Source of the DNA: Heterocephalus glaber | Taxonomy: Eukaryota; Chordata; Mammalia; Rodentia; Bathyergidae | Assembly (NCBI RefSeq): GCF_000247695.1 | Contig: NW_004624801.1 | Span: 6,820,406 to 6,884,405, forward strand | Direction: 5' to 3' | Length of the DNA: 64,000 nt | Shown: positions 41,079 through 51,350 of the stretch, one piece after another | How positions within the stretch are numbered: the first letter of the stretch is position 1 | How the letters are laid out: each line of letters starts with the position of its first letter | Made by a program: the position numbers and the translations under genes | The notes under the pieces: generated by a model | What the model was told of the DNA's origin: nothing | What the model saw: the letters and a program-made list of their open reading frames with translations, nothing else | The model's database searches: none

Positions 41079-41610
41079 CTTTTGCAGTGCCTCATTTTGA
41101 CCAGGCGTAACCACTGTCTTAGTTAAATCTCTGTCTAGAAGGCCCATCTTGTGTTTTGGGTACAACGTGCAGAAAAAGGCCAGACATCTTGTTAGGAAGC
41201 AGCTTCTTGTCAGCAGGTTTGGGCCAGGGCCTGAGGGGATGCGTTTCTCACCAGCTCCCCGGCCAGGCTCCCCGATGGCAGCCTGGTCATTCTGGACAGG
41301 TGGCAGGACTCCCTCAGACCCAGGACACGTGCCGTCCTCCCCACGAGCTTGTTGAGGTGCGCATTCATGCGGTCGCCTTGCAGCCACATTTCTTGGCACT
41401 CTGTTCCCCTAGGCTTCTGCATGGTGGGGTCTGAGGCTCCTTGTTCACAGGAGTGCAGGAAGCGGCGAGGAGGAGCATGGGATACCCTGCTGTTTGCAGT
41501 CAGGTGACAGCTCAGGTTGGGCTCATCTCTGAGTGATAGCAGTTCAGAGGGTAGGCTCTGGAGTATTGGAGGAAACATCCCTGAGCGATGAGCCTGAGAG
41601 ACTTAGCCAC
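41079..41610. other. unique sequence
   Basis: Several overlapping frames of 90-120 codons, none with a motif. Confidence 0.4.
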
Positions 41611-41637
41611 TAAAAAGATTTACACACATATGAAAAA

Positions 41638-41846
41638 GCTGAATGGGATGGCGCAGACCTGTAATCCTAGCACTCTGGGAGGCTGAGACAGGAGGATTGC
41701 AAGTTGGAACCTAGCCTGGGCAACTTAGTGACTTGGCAAGAAAAAATTTAAAAAATAAAAAAAAATTTAAAGGGCTGGCTATGTAACTCAGTGTGAAGGC
41801 TTTGGGTTCAATCCCTGGTATTGCCCCCCAAAATAAATAAGTAAAT
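41638..41846 (+). mobile_element. B1-dID dimeric SINE with a long target duplication
   Basis: Flanked by aaaagatttacacacatatgaaaa (from about 41612) and aaaagatttatacacatttgaaaa (from about 41848), a roughly 24-bp duplication with two differences. This shows that the dimer moved as one unit. Confidence 0.93.
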
Positions 41847-41873
41847 AAAAAGATTTATACACATTTGAAAAGG

Positions 41874-42605
41874 ACTCAGAAATTCTGAAAGAAAAGGGAG
41901 GAGGGTCTTATCCCTTATGCTCAACAGGGAGAATTGTGCTGCAGTTTCTCTGCTTGCCTTTACGTGGTATGATTTCTAATGCCGGCGTTCACTTTCGTCT
42001 GGACCTGAGAAAAACAGGACTGTCCTAGACTTTCTTCACTCACTGCCTTTCAACACCGTGTGCCCTGAGACCACGAACCACCTACACGGCGCTAAGCCAC
42101 CGCTGTGGCCGGCTACCGGAAGTGAAGTCACTGTACGGTTGCTACCCGGTGGTTTCTCGTGGGAAGTACAGTCCTTCCCGGTGTGACATTCCTGGTACAA
42201 ACAAGATGACAGATTAGATGTGTCTAATTTTATCCTGGGAGGGAGGAGGGCGGTTGTCATGGAGCCTTTGCAGTAGCTGCTTTACCAGGAAAGGAGGGAG
42301 TTCAAGGACTGCAAGGGCCTGGGTCACTGCGTCTCCACCCTAGGCATTATTTCCTAGGTAGCACCAACCTATGTGTTGTATTTTTACCGAACTGTGACAG
42401 ACTGCAATGTTCTATTTAAAGTTTAAATTTAATTTTGCTCCAGGCCGGGGTGGGAAAGCCTAAGTTACCAAATCTGAGGGCCCCTTTCCTCACTTGTGAC
42501 ACAGGCTGCACACCCACCTTCTACAGAGGTCACAGGGACTGTGAAGGATGAAATGTGTAATGCTCACTGAAGGGCATGGGGCGGAGCCTCCACAAATGCT
42601 AGAAA
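41874..42605. other. unique sequence
   Basis: No gene. 'ggctaccggaagtgaag' at 42111 holds an isolated ETS-type site, with moderate CpG around 42050-42180. Confidence 0.35.
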
Positions 42606-42607
42606 TA

Positions 42608-42700
42608 AGGGGTTGGGGTGACAAGGCTTAGTGGAAGAGTGTGTGTCTAGCGTGTGTGAGACCCTGGGTTCTATGCCCAGCACCAAAACAAGAAACATTT
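42608..42700 (+). mobile_element. older ID-class SINE
   Basis: 'gggttggggtgacaaggcttagtggaagagtgtgtgtctagcgtgtgtgag'. Confidence 0.82.
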
Positions 42701-42711
42701 CCAATAAAAAA

Positions 42712-42850
42712 AGCCCCACCACCACCACCCCTTTTTGAGACAGAATCTCCCTGTGTAGCCCAGGCTGGCCTCAGACTCATAGCAATCCTCCCGCCTCAGC
42801 TTCCTGAATGCTGGGATAACAGGTGTGCACCACCACACCTGGTTTAAAAA
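42712..42850 (-). mobile_element. B1 SINE
   Basis: 'cctttttgagacagaatctccctgtgtagcccaggctgg...gtgtgcaccaccacacctgg'. Confidence 0.9.
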
Positions 42851-43032
42851 GGACACTTTTGTCTGCCTGGTTTATATAGGAAGGAGAGTCCAGGAATTCA
42901 GAGGCTAGGGAAGGAGCTGGAGCATGGGGTTTGGAGAGGTGGGGTGGGAGCAGCTCCTGTCCACAGAGAGCTGTCAGGAAAGAGAAAGCTAAAAAGTGGT
43001 TTTTAAGATAATTTTGAGACATCTAATCAGCA

Positions 43033-43215
43033 CAGGGTTGTCAGATTTAGCAAATAAAAGTGTAGGGCATGCAATTAAATTTGAATTTCGGATGAGCAGC
43101 CAAGGATTCTTATAGTACAAGTAAGTCTTAAATATTGCATGCAGCATGTCTGCACTAAAAAAGTACATATCTGAAATTCAAAATGTCCAACTAGTTGGCT
43201 TTGAGTGTCACTCCC
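43033..43215. mobile_element. palindromic MER-type DNA transposon, copy 2
   Basis: 'agggttgtcagatttagcaaataaaag ... ttaaatttgaatttcgg ... atctgaaattcaaaatgtcc'. Related to 11216-11405. Confidence 0.65.
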
Positions 43216-43835
43216 AACTCTAATTCAGTGAAGCCTAGGTGATTTTCAAGGTTTCCCTGGACAGCACTGCCTTTGGCACCCTGCCAAGCTGAAACAGCTC
43301 TCAGTGCTGCTCCTCTTGAACAGGAGGTGACCCCCTATTGCAGTTCATCTGTGCACCCAGCTCCTGGAAAGGGGTGATGGTGGAGAAACAGCCCTCTGCT
43401 CCTCCTGGGCTTCAGAAAACAATTCAGTGACTTAGGAGGAGCCCCACAGAGCCCCACAGATGCCCGGCTCCTGGCGTGCTATCACCCTCCAGATTCCGGT
43501 TCCCAGGCTCCAAAGTGACCCGAGGAGCCGCTGTCCCAGTGCTCCTGGCCCAGCCTCAGTGCAGGCAGCACACAGTCCCTCCCAGGGGCCCTCCGGGGAA
43601 TGGGGCTGCCCAGCCAAGGCCCGCAGATCTGCTCTCCACCAGCTCCCCTTCATCTATTTCCGCATGCCACTCTATTCTTCCTGGGCTTCTCACTCCTCCA
43701 GGAAAGTTTGCTTTCAACTAGAGGCGCTTCCAGGACTCAATTTCAAGTTTGAACCGTTGTTTCTGTGACAATCCTGGCCCCGTACCTCCCTCGTAAGAAT
43801 CAGATGGAGGCTCATCCCAGGCCCCTCTTTGTTCC
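43216..43835. other. unique sequence
   Basis: No gene or repeat recognised. Confidence 0.4.
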
Positions 43836-43940
43836 TCTCCCTTCCTCTCCCCTCCCCCCTTTCCCCTCCCCTTCCCCTCCTCTCCCCTCCCCCTCCTGCT
43901 CTCCCTCCCCCACCCCTTCCTCCCTCCCTTTCTCCCTCTC
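43836..43940. repeat. polypyrimidine tract
   Basis: About 100 bases almost purely C and T (CCCCTCC and CTTCC units), with quasi-mirror symmetry. Confidence 0.9.
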
Positions 43941-44142
43941 TGATTTCTCTGGAGGTCAGATAAGGTCAGTTTTGGTGTGGTGACCTGAAGTTTTAGCATG
44001 GTGACTCCAGTTGGTCTGGTCCTTTGGGGCCTAATACACAAGCTCCAACACATCAGTGGCCTCTTGTGATTTTTATTTAACAGCAGCAGGAAACCTAGCC
44101 TCCCATGACCATCAGGGGCATCCTTTTTTGTATGCTTTGTTG

Positions 44143-44226
44143 TTGTTTTTTTTTGGTACGGAGGATCGAACTCAGAACCTCACACTTGCAAGGCAGGCAC
44201 AGTGCCACTGAGCTAAATCCCTGCCC
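44143..44226 (-). mobile_element. ID-type SINE
   Basis: Antisense 'ggtacggaggatcgaactcag...ccactgagctaaatccctgccc'. Duplication tgtatgctttgtt at 44129 and 44228. Confidence 0.94.
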
Positions 44227-44489
44227 CTGTATGCTTTGTTTTTTTCAGTCTCCTCTTGCCTAGAAAGGAGACTCCAGGATGTGTTGACCACTCACTCACC
44301 CCTGTGTGCCTGGTGCACCGCACAGCACCCAAGTGTGCACACAGTGTTTGTGAAAGAGAAAGCAAACAGTGGCCTGCGATATTGGGCGTCCCTGCCCCTG
44401 GCTGACCCATTTCCCGGTAAAACAAAGGGTTCTGGGAGGTCATGCTTGAAAACTGTTCAGGACCTAGTAGGCTTGTAATAAATTATACT

Positions 44490-44578
44490 GATGGGCTGGG
44501 GGAGGGCTCAGGGGTACAGTGTTTGCTAAGCACATGTGAAGCCCTGGTGAAATCCTCAGCACCATAAATGAATAAATT
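44490..44578 (+). mobile_element. older ID-class SINE
   Basis: 'gatgggctgggggagggctcaggggtacagtgtttgctaagcacatgtgaagccctgg'. Tail (AATA)n. Confidence 0.82.
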
Positions 44579-44709
44579 ATGCCGACCATCCCCTTTCCAT
44601 CATATATTTCCCATTCCCCCATATTTTACAGAACATTCAAATTAACTTCCAAGGATTAAATGAAGGTGTGGCTACAGTAAAAAGATATTATCTTCTCTGT
44701 CATTCTGTT

Positions 44710-45062
44710 CATTCATGGGGGGCCTGGACATTAAACTGACAAAAGCCAGATTAGAAAGAGAAAAGACTGAGTTTATTATTGAATTACACAGGAGTTCATC
44801 AAAAAATGTGATTCAAGGACGGTTTAGAATTTGGGCTCTTATATTCCACCTTAGCAGGGGAGAGGACTTTTAATGTGGGAGCTGAGTTCATAACAATGTC
44901 TGTTTCAGTGATATCTTATCCTGGGGAGTCCAGGTTAGGTCGTAGAAGTCAGTCTTCCTAGTTGTAAAACTCCTAAAACACTCCAAGGAGGGATTTATGA
45001 CCCTTGGGACTCTTGCACCCTTATCTGCTTTTAGGCAGATAAGGGGAATTTGGGAGAGAAAA
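44710..45062 (-). repeat. candidate LTR (ERV1-like)
   Basis: On the minus strand 'caataataaactcagtcttttctctttctaatctgg' is an LTR-like 3' end with a poly(A) signal. The interior has 'gggctcttatattccacc'. Limits uncertain. Confidence 0.4.
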
Positions 45063-45129
45063 AGAAAGGGGGAAAAAGACTTCTTATTCTTTATTCTGGA
45101 TATTCCTTCCCCTACTTTATCCTTTTTAA

Positions 45130-45206
45130 AAGTTTTTTGGTGCTGGAATTGGAACCCAGGGCCTTGTGCATGCTCTACCACTGAGCTACACCCTTGGCCT
45201 TTAAAA
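45130..45206 (-). mobile_element. older ID-class SINE
   Basis: Antisense 'tttttggtgctggaattggaacccagggccttgtgcatgctctaccactgagctacac'. Confidence 0.85.
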
Positions 45207-45695
45207 AAAAAAGAATCTAATTTTGCTATGAATCAAGGAAATCACCCTCTACTTCCCTTCCTCCAAGTAAGGGGAAGTTGAAAGTTCCTGAATCCTCTTC
45301 TGGGTTAGGAGAGTAGCAGGCTCGGGCCTCCAGTCCTGGAGTCTCCACCCTGCTGTGCCCTTACCTCTGCCCGCTCTGTCCCCTCTGTCTCCTCTGTCCC
45401 TGCTCCGGTGAGTCCTTGCCTATGACCCGGAGCAGTGATGTATGTGTCACCTGGAAGAGTTCACTTATCCCCCAAGGTGTGTAATTTACCACCCAGGAAG
45501 CGCTTATGTGCTGGAGCAAACAGCTGATCAATGAAGAGTTTTAATGACTTCAGATTCTGGGGTAGGATGAAGAATCTTATTTATTCAGCAAGTCACTGCA
45601 GACCCACAGGGGAGAGAACAAAGCTACACGCAGAAAATAGCTTCCACTTAAGCACCACTTAACCGGGGCCACTCCACTCTCAGGCTTTGCGTTCT
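45207..45695. other. unique sequence
   Basis: No gene recognised. 45350-45420 is a run of 'tctgtccc' near-repeats. Confidence 0.4.
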
Positions 45696-45699
45696 CTTC

Positions 45700-45815
45700 A
45701 TTTAATCCTTGGAGCAGACTGCTGAGGCCGGTGTCCTGCTTGCCTCTGCCTTGAAGATGAGGACACGGGGCAGGGACGGTCACCGCCAAACTCACTTAGC
45801 CAGTGGGTGCTGGGC
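45700..45815 (+). mobile_element. MIR SINE fragment
   Basis: 'catttaatccttggagcagactgctgaggccggtg...gaagatgaggacacggggcaggga...ccaaactcacttagccagtggg' follows the MIR core and 3' part. Confidence 0.55.
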
Positions 45816-45869
45816 TGTGCATGGGGGCGCCGTTCTCTCTGGACCTAAATAAAGAGTCTCCACGACTAC

Positions 45870-46050
45870 AATCAAAGCTGTTCTAGAGGCTGAGGCAGCA
45901 GGACTGTGAGTTCGAGGCCAGCCTGGACACCTTAGCAAGAGTCTGCCTCAAAATAAAAAATGAAAAGGGCTGGAGACATAGCTCAGTGTGAGAGTACCCC
46001 TGAATTCAATCCCAGTATCACACACATACACACACACACACACACAAATG
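45870..46050 (+). mobile_element. B1-dID dimeric SINE ending in (CA)n
   Basis: B1 'gctgaggcagcaggactgtgagttcgaggcc', linker 'caaaataaaaaatgaaaaggg', dID 'ctggagacatagctcagtg'. The tail became (CA)n at 46020-46047. Confidence 0.88.
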
Positions 46051-46066
46051 TCTCAGTCATGTGGGG

Positions 46067-46161
46067 TTTTTTTGTTTTGTTTTGTTTTTTGGTACTGGGG
46101 ATCGAACTCAGGTCCTTGTGCTTGCGCAGCAGGCGGTGAAACCATTGAGCTAAATCCCCGG
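46067..46161 (-). mobile_element. ID-type SINE, CTGCTGCGCAAGC subfamily
   Basis: Sense arm GGTTTCACCGCCTGCTGCGCAAGCAC. Duplication cagtcatgtgg / gagtcacgtgg. Confidence 0.94.
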
Positions 46162-46738
46162 TGAGTCACGTGGTTTTAACAAACAAAAAGTGTACAAATA
46201 TTAAAACTATTTTAAGTACAAACTATCTATATTTCCATTTGTGTTTTGCTCAGTTAATGAAGCCATGGAAGGAGAGGGGATTGAGAAAGCCCAAGGGCAG
46301 GAAAGACAGAGACATCCATAGCCCAGACCAGGAGATACCGCGGGTGTGAGTGTGACCCACCTGTCCCTCCACGGAGTCCCAGGTGATGCCCAGTGGTCCA
46401 AGGTGCCAGCCTTAGCTTTCCAGCTGGCAACAGCCTGGGTTTATTCCACAGTGCAGTTCAGGCTCAGCTGGTTTTCAAGCTCTCCTTGGTGTGTACCAAC
46501 ACTGTCAGCAACACCTAATGTGCCTTTGGTAAGGGACTTTGTCCCCTGGTTGTATGTTTTCCACAGTCACCAAACGTGATGATTTGAAGTTGACATTTAT
46601 GTCATTTTTGAGCCCAGCTCTACCACACACACACCACCAGATGCGTGTACATACACTCAGTCAATTTGCCCCTCTCAACAGTTCTTCCAGCCTGTTGGGT
46701 AAGTGTGAAATGGAAACTAAATACGTTCAATAATTTTC
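46162..46738. other. unique sequence
   Basis: No gene or repeat recognised. Confidence 0.4.
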
Positions 46739-46744
46739 TTTTCT

Positions 46745-46932
46745 GCCAGTACTGAGCATTGAACCCAGGGCCTTTGCACTAAGCTATGTCCCCAGCCTTC
46801 TTTATTTTTTATTTTGAGACAAGTTCTCACTAAGTCAATAAGTGCCCAGGCTGGGTTGGAACTTTTGATCCTCCTGCCTCAGCCTCCCAGAGTGCAGGGA
46901 TTACAGGCATGCACCAACATGCTTGGCTCAAT
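46745..46932 (-). mobile_element. B1-dID dimeric SINE
   Basis: Antisense dID 'gccagtactgagcattgaacccagggcc', linker 'tttattttttattttgagacaag', and B1. Confidence 0.9.
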
Positions 46933-47220
46933 AAATTCTTTTGATGATTAAGAGTCGGGACTGTCTAGCTCTTCCACTGGCTCTGTCTGGTGTTGTGGCT
47001 TTCTGTGCTAAACCAGGTGATCACAAGCCCCTTCCAGCAGGTGGGAAGCCTGGTTACAGGAGCCGGATCTCCTCTGGCCTGAGGCAGCTCTCCAGTCCTC
47101 CTCACAGGCAAGTGAAATGCAACAGAGGCTAAGACTATTGAATATACACGCATCGCTTCATATTCCAAATGACTGCTCATCTCCATCCTGCTAAAATTGT
47201 GGTCATCCCGAGAATAAATT

Positions 47221-47309
47221 GTTTGTTTGTTTTTGGTAACGGGGATTGAACTCTGGACCTTGCGCTTGCAAGGCAGGTGGCAGAACCATTGAGCTAAATC
47301 CCCGGCCCC
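47221..47309 (-). mobile_element. ID-type SINE
   Basis: Antisense 'ggtaacggggattgaactctggacc...ccattgagctaaatccccggcccc'. Duplication cgagaataaatt on both sides. Confidence 0.94.
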
Positions 47310-47418
47310 TCGAGAATAAATTCTGATGGCTCAGTAGTAACTGCCTCCCTCTGAAAGAAAATGAGCTGAAATTAACTGTTCAACAGTGTATTTGCTCTTT
47401 ACCTTCTGTACCTTTTAT

Positions 47419-47499
47419 TTTATTTTCTGGTACTGGGATTGAACTCAGGACCCTGGAATTGCAAGGCAGGCATGGTGCCACTGAGCTAAATCCCCGGCC
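47419..47499 (-). mobile_element. ID-type SINE
   Basis: Antisense 'ggtactgggattgaactcagg...ccactgagctaaatccccggcc'. Perfect duplication ctgtaccttttat at 47406 and 47500. Confidence 0.94.
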
Positions 47500-47534
47500 C
47501 TGTACCTTTTATGTTTTTATTTTATTTATTTCGT

Positions 47535-47608
47535 TTTTGGTGCTAGGATCAAACTCAGGGTCTTGTGCATGCTAAGCACACATTCTATTACTGAGCTACA
47601 CCCCAGTT
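47535..47608 (-). mobile_element. older ID-class SINE
   Basis: Antisense 'ttggtgctaggatcaaactcagggtcttgtgcatgctaagcac...ctgagctacacccc'. Confidence 0.88.
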
Positions 47609-47612
47609 TGTC

Positions 47613-47699
47613 TTTTTTTTTTTTGGTTCCAGGGATCAAACTTGGTAGCTTGTATGTTCGAGGCAGGCAGCGGCCCCACTGAGCTAAATCCCCAGTCCC
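47613..47699 (-). mobile_element. ID-type SINE
   Basis: Antisense 'ggttccagggatcaaacttgg...ccactgagctaaatccccagtccc'. Duplication cttgtctttttt. Confidence 0.92.
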
Positions 47700-47700
47700 G

Positions 47701-48300
47701 GCTTGTCTTTTTTATGCCTACCTTTGGAAGTATGTGGAGTTCCACATACCCTGAAACAAAGGAGAGTCCAAAAGTACTTAGTGTCTGCTGATTTCCAGTC
47801 ATCAGACAGTTCACAGGTTGTGCTGCTATACTACTTAAATGCGTAAGATGCTAATCTCATAATACTCCTGTTTTTAGAAAGTGATGTCACACCAGGTAGG
47901 CTTGCAAACTTTTTTTGGAATACACTGTGTCCCCCAGGGTTCTTTATTCCATTATTTCTATACAAACAGTGCAATAGTTGGAACTAACTGCAGACCAACA
48001 GCTCAGTGGTTCACTGTTGTCATGTTACCCAGAACAGTGGCGTGTCCGTGTTCTTCTTTACTTGGTTTTCATTGAGAAACATCCTTTGTCTTCCAAGGAA
48101 TGCATAAGAGTTCCTGTCTTAGAACTCAAAGCCCTGAATGGTGACTTTTCCTCCGGAACAATTGGGCCAGTTGATGGTGCTCCGAGCTCTGAGCTCCAGA
48201 GAGGAAATGCATTTGAGTTGCCAGGTTTCGGGGAGAGGAAGCCACCTGTGTTGTGGGACTATAAGAAAAACAACTATTTCCAAGAGTAGTTCCCTCTGTC
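47701..48300. other. unique sequence with an unassigned open frame
   Basis: The plus frame 47978-48289 (103 codons) ends in VLWDYKKNNYFQE. No family recognised; it may be part of an old processed copy but lacks a poly(A) tail or duplication. Confidence 0.3.
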
Positions 48301-48309
48301 CCTTTTAGA

Positions 48310-48372
48310 GAGCCTCGTGGTTATGGTCATGGTTATGGTTATGGCCCAGCTATCGGTTATGGAAGTGGCGCT
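48310..48372 (+). repeat. degenerate (GGTTAT)n-like repeat
   Basis: 'ggttatggtcatggttatggttatgg' and a further 'ggttatgg' unit. In one frame it would encode Gly-Tyr repeats, but a stop precedes and the frame has no start. Confidence 0.7.
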
Positions 48373-48414
48373 GGGAACAGGCACTTGCCGGATGAAAACG
48401 ACACTCAAAGAGCC

Positions 48415-48900
48415 AGCCAGCAGGTGGTGTCATGGATTTTTACCACTGGCAGATGTACTGCTATGGAAAACAGAAGCCTGATGCATCTTGGATATTTAAT
48501 CCTCAAAATAGCCAAAACTTGGAAGCAACCAAAGACAATCAATTACGGAAATTATGGTATAGCTGTACAGTGGAAAGATGCTGATATTTTGATGAGTGAG
48601 GGGAAAAAATGGGTTTTAACACACCGATTCTATTTATACAAAGTCCAAAATCAGGTGACAGTGAGAGACGTCCGGAAAGAGTTTATTTGAGGAAGAGGCC
48701 TGTGGGCCAGTTAGGGGACAGGAAGCTGTTGGGGCTCTCTCCCTATATTGCTGCACAGGGCAGTTAATGTGGTGTATGCGTGTCTAGAAATACACCTAAA
48801 ATGTGTGCACATCAGTGTAATTTATAAAGAAGGAAACGCTGTGTACCTATGGTGTGATTTCACTGACAATGTGTAAGAGCAGGAAAACTAGGCTAGGACT
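48415..48900 (+). mobile_element. old LINE-1 3' fragment
   Basis: 'cctcaaaatagccaaaacttggaagcaacc', 'ggtatagctgtacagtgg' and 'atttataaagaagg...gtgtgatttcactgac' follow the order of a LINE-1 3' region. Confidence 0.5.
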
Positions 48901-48916
48901 TTAGACATTGCAATAA

Positions 48917-49000
48917 AGGGACTGGATGTGTAGCTCAGAGACGGGGTACCTGCTTCACGCGCGCAAGGCCCTGATTTTGATGCTCAACACTGGGGAAAAA
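48917..49000 (+). mobile_element. older ID-class SINE
   Basis: 'gggactggatgtgtagctcagagacggggtacctgcttcacgcgcgc'. Confidence 0.85.
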
Positions 49001-49127
49001 CAATTGAGTGAGGAGAATTCCAGAGGGTAGCCAGCTCTGGCCCATGTGATGTTGGAATTTTTTATTGGGGCTGTGATCGTGTAGGTGTGTATTTTCTGTG
49101 ACACTCTAGCTGTACACTGGGGCTTCG

Positions 49128-49216
49128 TGTGTGTCTGCCTGCATGCTGGGGATTGAACCCAGGGCCTTATGCATGCTAAGTACATGCTCTACCATTGAGC
49201 TACACCCCCAGCCTCA
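49128..49216 (-). mobile_element. older ID-class SINE
   Basis: Antisense 'catgctggggattgaacccagggccttatgcatgctaagtacatgctctaccattgagc'. Confidence 0.88.
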
Positions 49217-49463
49217 GATTGTGTTTTTCTATTTGTATACTGTCCCTTCATGATATTTTTTGAAAAAGTATTATTCTGGGGTTTGGTGTGAAAGTATATC
49301 AACAGAGAGAAAGGACCTGGATGGGCACCTGTGTTCCTTTCCTGTGGTTACAAACAGCACGCGTGTGTCATCTTGCAGAAGTCTGACTGGGTCTCACTGA
49401 TCTACAGTCATGACTCCCTCATGATTACCCTCGGCCCACCTAGCTAATCTAGGCTAATCTCCT

Positions 49464-49543
49464 TTCTCTGGTACCGGGGATTGAACTCTGGGCCTTGCAC
49501 TTGCAAGGCAGGCACTGGAACCACTGAGCTAAATCCTAGGCCC
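49464..49543 (-). mobile_element. ID-type SINE
   Basis: Antisense 'ggtaccggggattgaactctgggcc...ccactgagctaaatcctaggccc'. Confidence 0.93.
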
Positions 49544-49560
49544 ATAGGATATTCAGGATC

Positions 49561-49622
49561 TTTTTTTTTTTTGGTACCAGGGATGGAACTCGGGTCCTTG
49601 CACTTTCAAGGCAGGCGGCGGC
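49561..49622 (-). mobile_element. ID-type SINE, 5' truncated
   Basis: Poly(T), 'ggtaccagggatggaactcggg...caaggcaggcggcgg', then host sequence. The right flank aatctcctttt echoes aatctcctttc left of the previous ID, so both IDs lie between one pair of duplications. Confidence 0.88.
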
Positions 49623-50094
49623 GAATCTCCTTTTACAGTCGGCTGATGGGCAACTTTAATTCATCTGCAACCTTAATTTTCCTTTTCCTTATGATCTAAC
49701 TTAGTCACAAGTTAGAGGACGTAGACATCTTTGGAAAGTGGTAAATAAAAATTATAGGAGGCCACTGTTTGGAACTAAGCTCTCACACCAGGCCCCGACA
49801 GATCAGACTGAAAACCAAAATGGAGTCACTCATGTTAAATTCCACTTCATCAAACCAAAGCCAAGTTCTTGTCTGGCCTGAGAAATCAGAAGAATGAGAG
49901 ACAGCCAAGTTTTCCTAAAAGGCCAATTGGCCAGGCAATGAAGTTTCTTCTGCCTTTCATCTTTACATCCTGATTTAATCCTTATAAAAAGTAACCTGAA
50001 GTATCCTTATGTTAACCAGTTATTCTCCTATTATCCTCTTTGTCCCTGCCTTAAAATGAAAGTAACTTTGAAATGATCGACATGCCTTTTTTTT

Positions 50095-50182
50095 GTTTTC
50101 ATTTTTTGCATGCTGTTGGATTGACCTTGAGGCCGTAGAACTGCTAGGCAGGTGCTCTGCCACTGAGCTATTCCTCAACCCT
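50095..50182 (-). mobile_element. older ID-class SINE
   Basis: Antisense 'tttttgcatgctgttggattgaccttgaggcc...gctctgccactgagctattcctc'. Confidence 0.78.
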
Positions 50183-50189
50183 GATCATC

Positions 50190-50245
50190 ATCATCTTCTT
50201 CCTCTTCCTCCTTTCCTTCTTCTCCTTCTCCTTCCTCTTCCTCTT
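50190..50245. repeat. (CTT)n-rich pyrimidine tract
   Basis: 'tcttcttcctcttcctcctttccttcttctcc' and similar; grows out of a SINE tail. Confidence 0.8.
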
Positions 50246-50440
50246 TCTCTTACATGGGGTTGAACCACTCAGGGCCTTCACACTGAGCTACATCCCATCC
50301 CCTTTTAAAATTTATTTATTTATTTTGAGACATGGGTCTCACTAAATCACTAAATTGTCTAGGCTGGCTCGAATTTCCGACCCTCCTGGCTCAGCTTCCC
50401 AGAGTGCTGAGATCAGAGTCCTGAGCTTCCACAGCTGGCT
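50246..50440 (-). mobile_element. B1-dID dimeric SINE
   Basis: Antisense dID 'tacatggggttgaaccactcagggcc', linker 'aaaatttatttatttattttgagaca', and B1. Confidence 0.87.
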
Positions 50441-50814
50441 TGCTTTCTGTTCTTTGTCCTGCTTGCTTTCAGCCTTTCTCTGTCTATAAGACCAACTCAT
50501 TTTGCTCAGCCTATCAGAATACTTTTTCTATTTTACGGAGTGAAGAGTTGCTGGATTCTAAAACCACAAAAGAAATCCGATTGAGATGGGTAAAATAACT
50601 GTCATAATTTTTGTCCTTGGAAAGGGGACGTTATTCTGCAAACCACAGACAGGTACACAATAAAAGGCTCAGAATGATCATTTCTAAGTGGCAGCATTTT
50701 CCTCTATCCCTTTTTCTTATCTGTATTTTCAAACACTTTCCTGGAAATACACATATTCTTTTTGAGATGAGACATGTTAAATCTAAGTTATCTATACTGA
50801 GTATTTATTTAGGT

Positions 50815-50970
50815 TTGTTTTTTGTGTTTTGAGACAGGGGATCACCATGCCATCCAATTCAGCTGGCCTCAAACTCATTGTGTAGCTCTGGCTGGCCTCA
50901 AACTTGCAGCAATCCTCCTGCTTCAGCCTCCCAAGTGCTGGGATTGCAGGCAGGTAACACCAGGCTTGGA
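50815..50970 (-). mobile_element. B1 SINE with internal duplication
   Basis: Adjacent 'cagctggcctcaaactcattg' and 'ggctggcctcaaacttgc' blocks. Confidence 0.86.
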
Positions 50971-51067
50971 TGAGGATATCTTTATAAAGTGTGCTGATCT
51001 ACCTCCCAGGACATCTCTGAGCAGCTAGTAATGAACCTGAGGTATGTTTAATATTTTAAAAGCCCTT

Positions 51068-51150
51068 TAGGCTGAGGCAGGAGGATCACCGTGAGTTCAG
51101 AGGCCAGCCTAGACTATATAGTGAGACCCTGTCTCAAAAAACAAAACAAA
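51068..51150 (+). mobile_element. B1 SINE, 5' truncated
   Basis: Begins at 'aggctgaggcaggaggatcacc'; tail carries the next ID. Confidence 0.85.
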
Positions 51151-51152
51151 CA

Positions 51153-51275
51153 GGGGCAGGGATTTAGCTCAGTGGTTGCAGTGCCTGCCTCACAAGTGCA
51201 ATTTCCCGAGTTCAATCCCTGGTACCAAAAACAACAACAACAAACAAACAAAACAAACAAATAAAATAAAAATCC
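51153..51275 (+). mobile_element. ID-type SINE inserted in a B1 tail
   Basis: 'ggggcagggatttagctcagtggttgcagtgcctgcctcacaag' with a long (AAC/AAAC)n tail. Confidence 0.93.
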
Positions 51276-51282
51276 CTTTAGG

Positions 51283-51350
51283 GGTGGGCGAGGGGTAGCT
51301 CCCTGGGAAAGCCCCTGGGCATCGCCAGCACTGCAAAAGCTAAAAATACA
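51283..51350 (+). mobile_element. older ID-class SINE, decayed
   Basis: 'ggtgggcgaggggtagctccctgggaaagcccctggg', with a broken A-box half. Confidence 0.55.

Larger units (their letters stand above)
49755..50590 (+). repeat. candidate LTR interrupted by SINEs
   Basis: 'gaactaagctctcacaccaggccccgac...aaccaaaatggagtcactcatg' is an LTR-like 5' part. 'gcctttctctgtctataagaccaactc...tacggagtgaagagttgctgg' after 50470 could be its 3' part, with an ID and a B1-dID between. No TG...CA ends established. Confidence 0.38.

Noticed and set aside
35000..48000. CRISPR-like array from regularly repeated IDs
   Set aside because: The genome is mammalian, spacing is irregular, and each repeat is a SINE with its own duplication.
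47978..48690. Processed pseudogene suggested by adjacent frames and Gly-Tyr repeats
   Set aside because: The Gly-Tyr part is a simple repeat and the downstream frame reads through LINE-1 3' sequence. No poly(A) tail or duplication.
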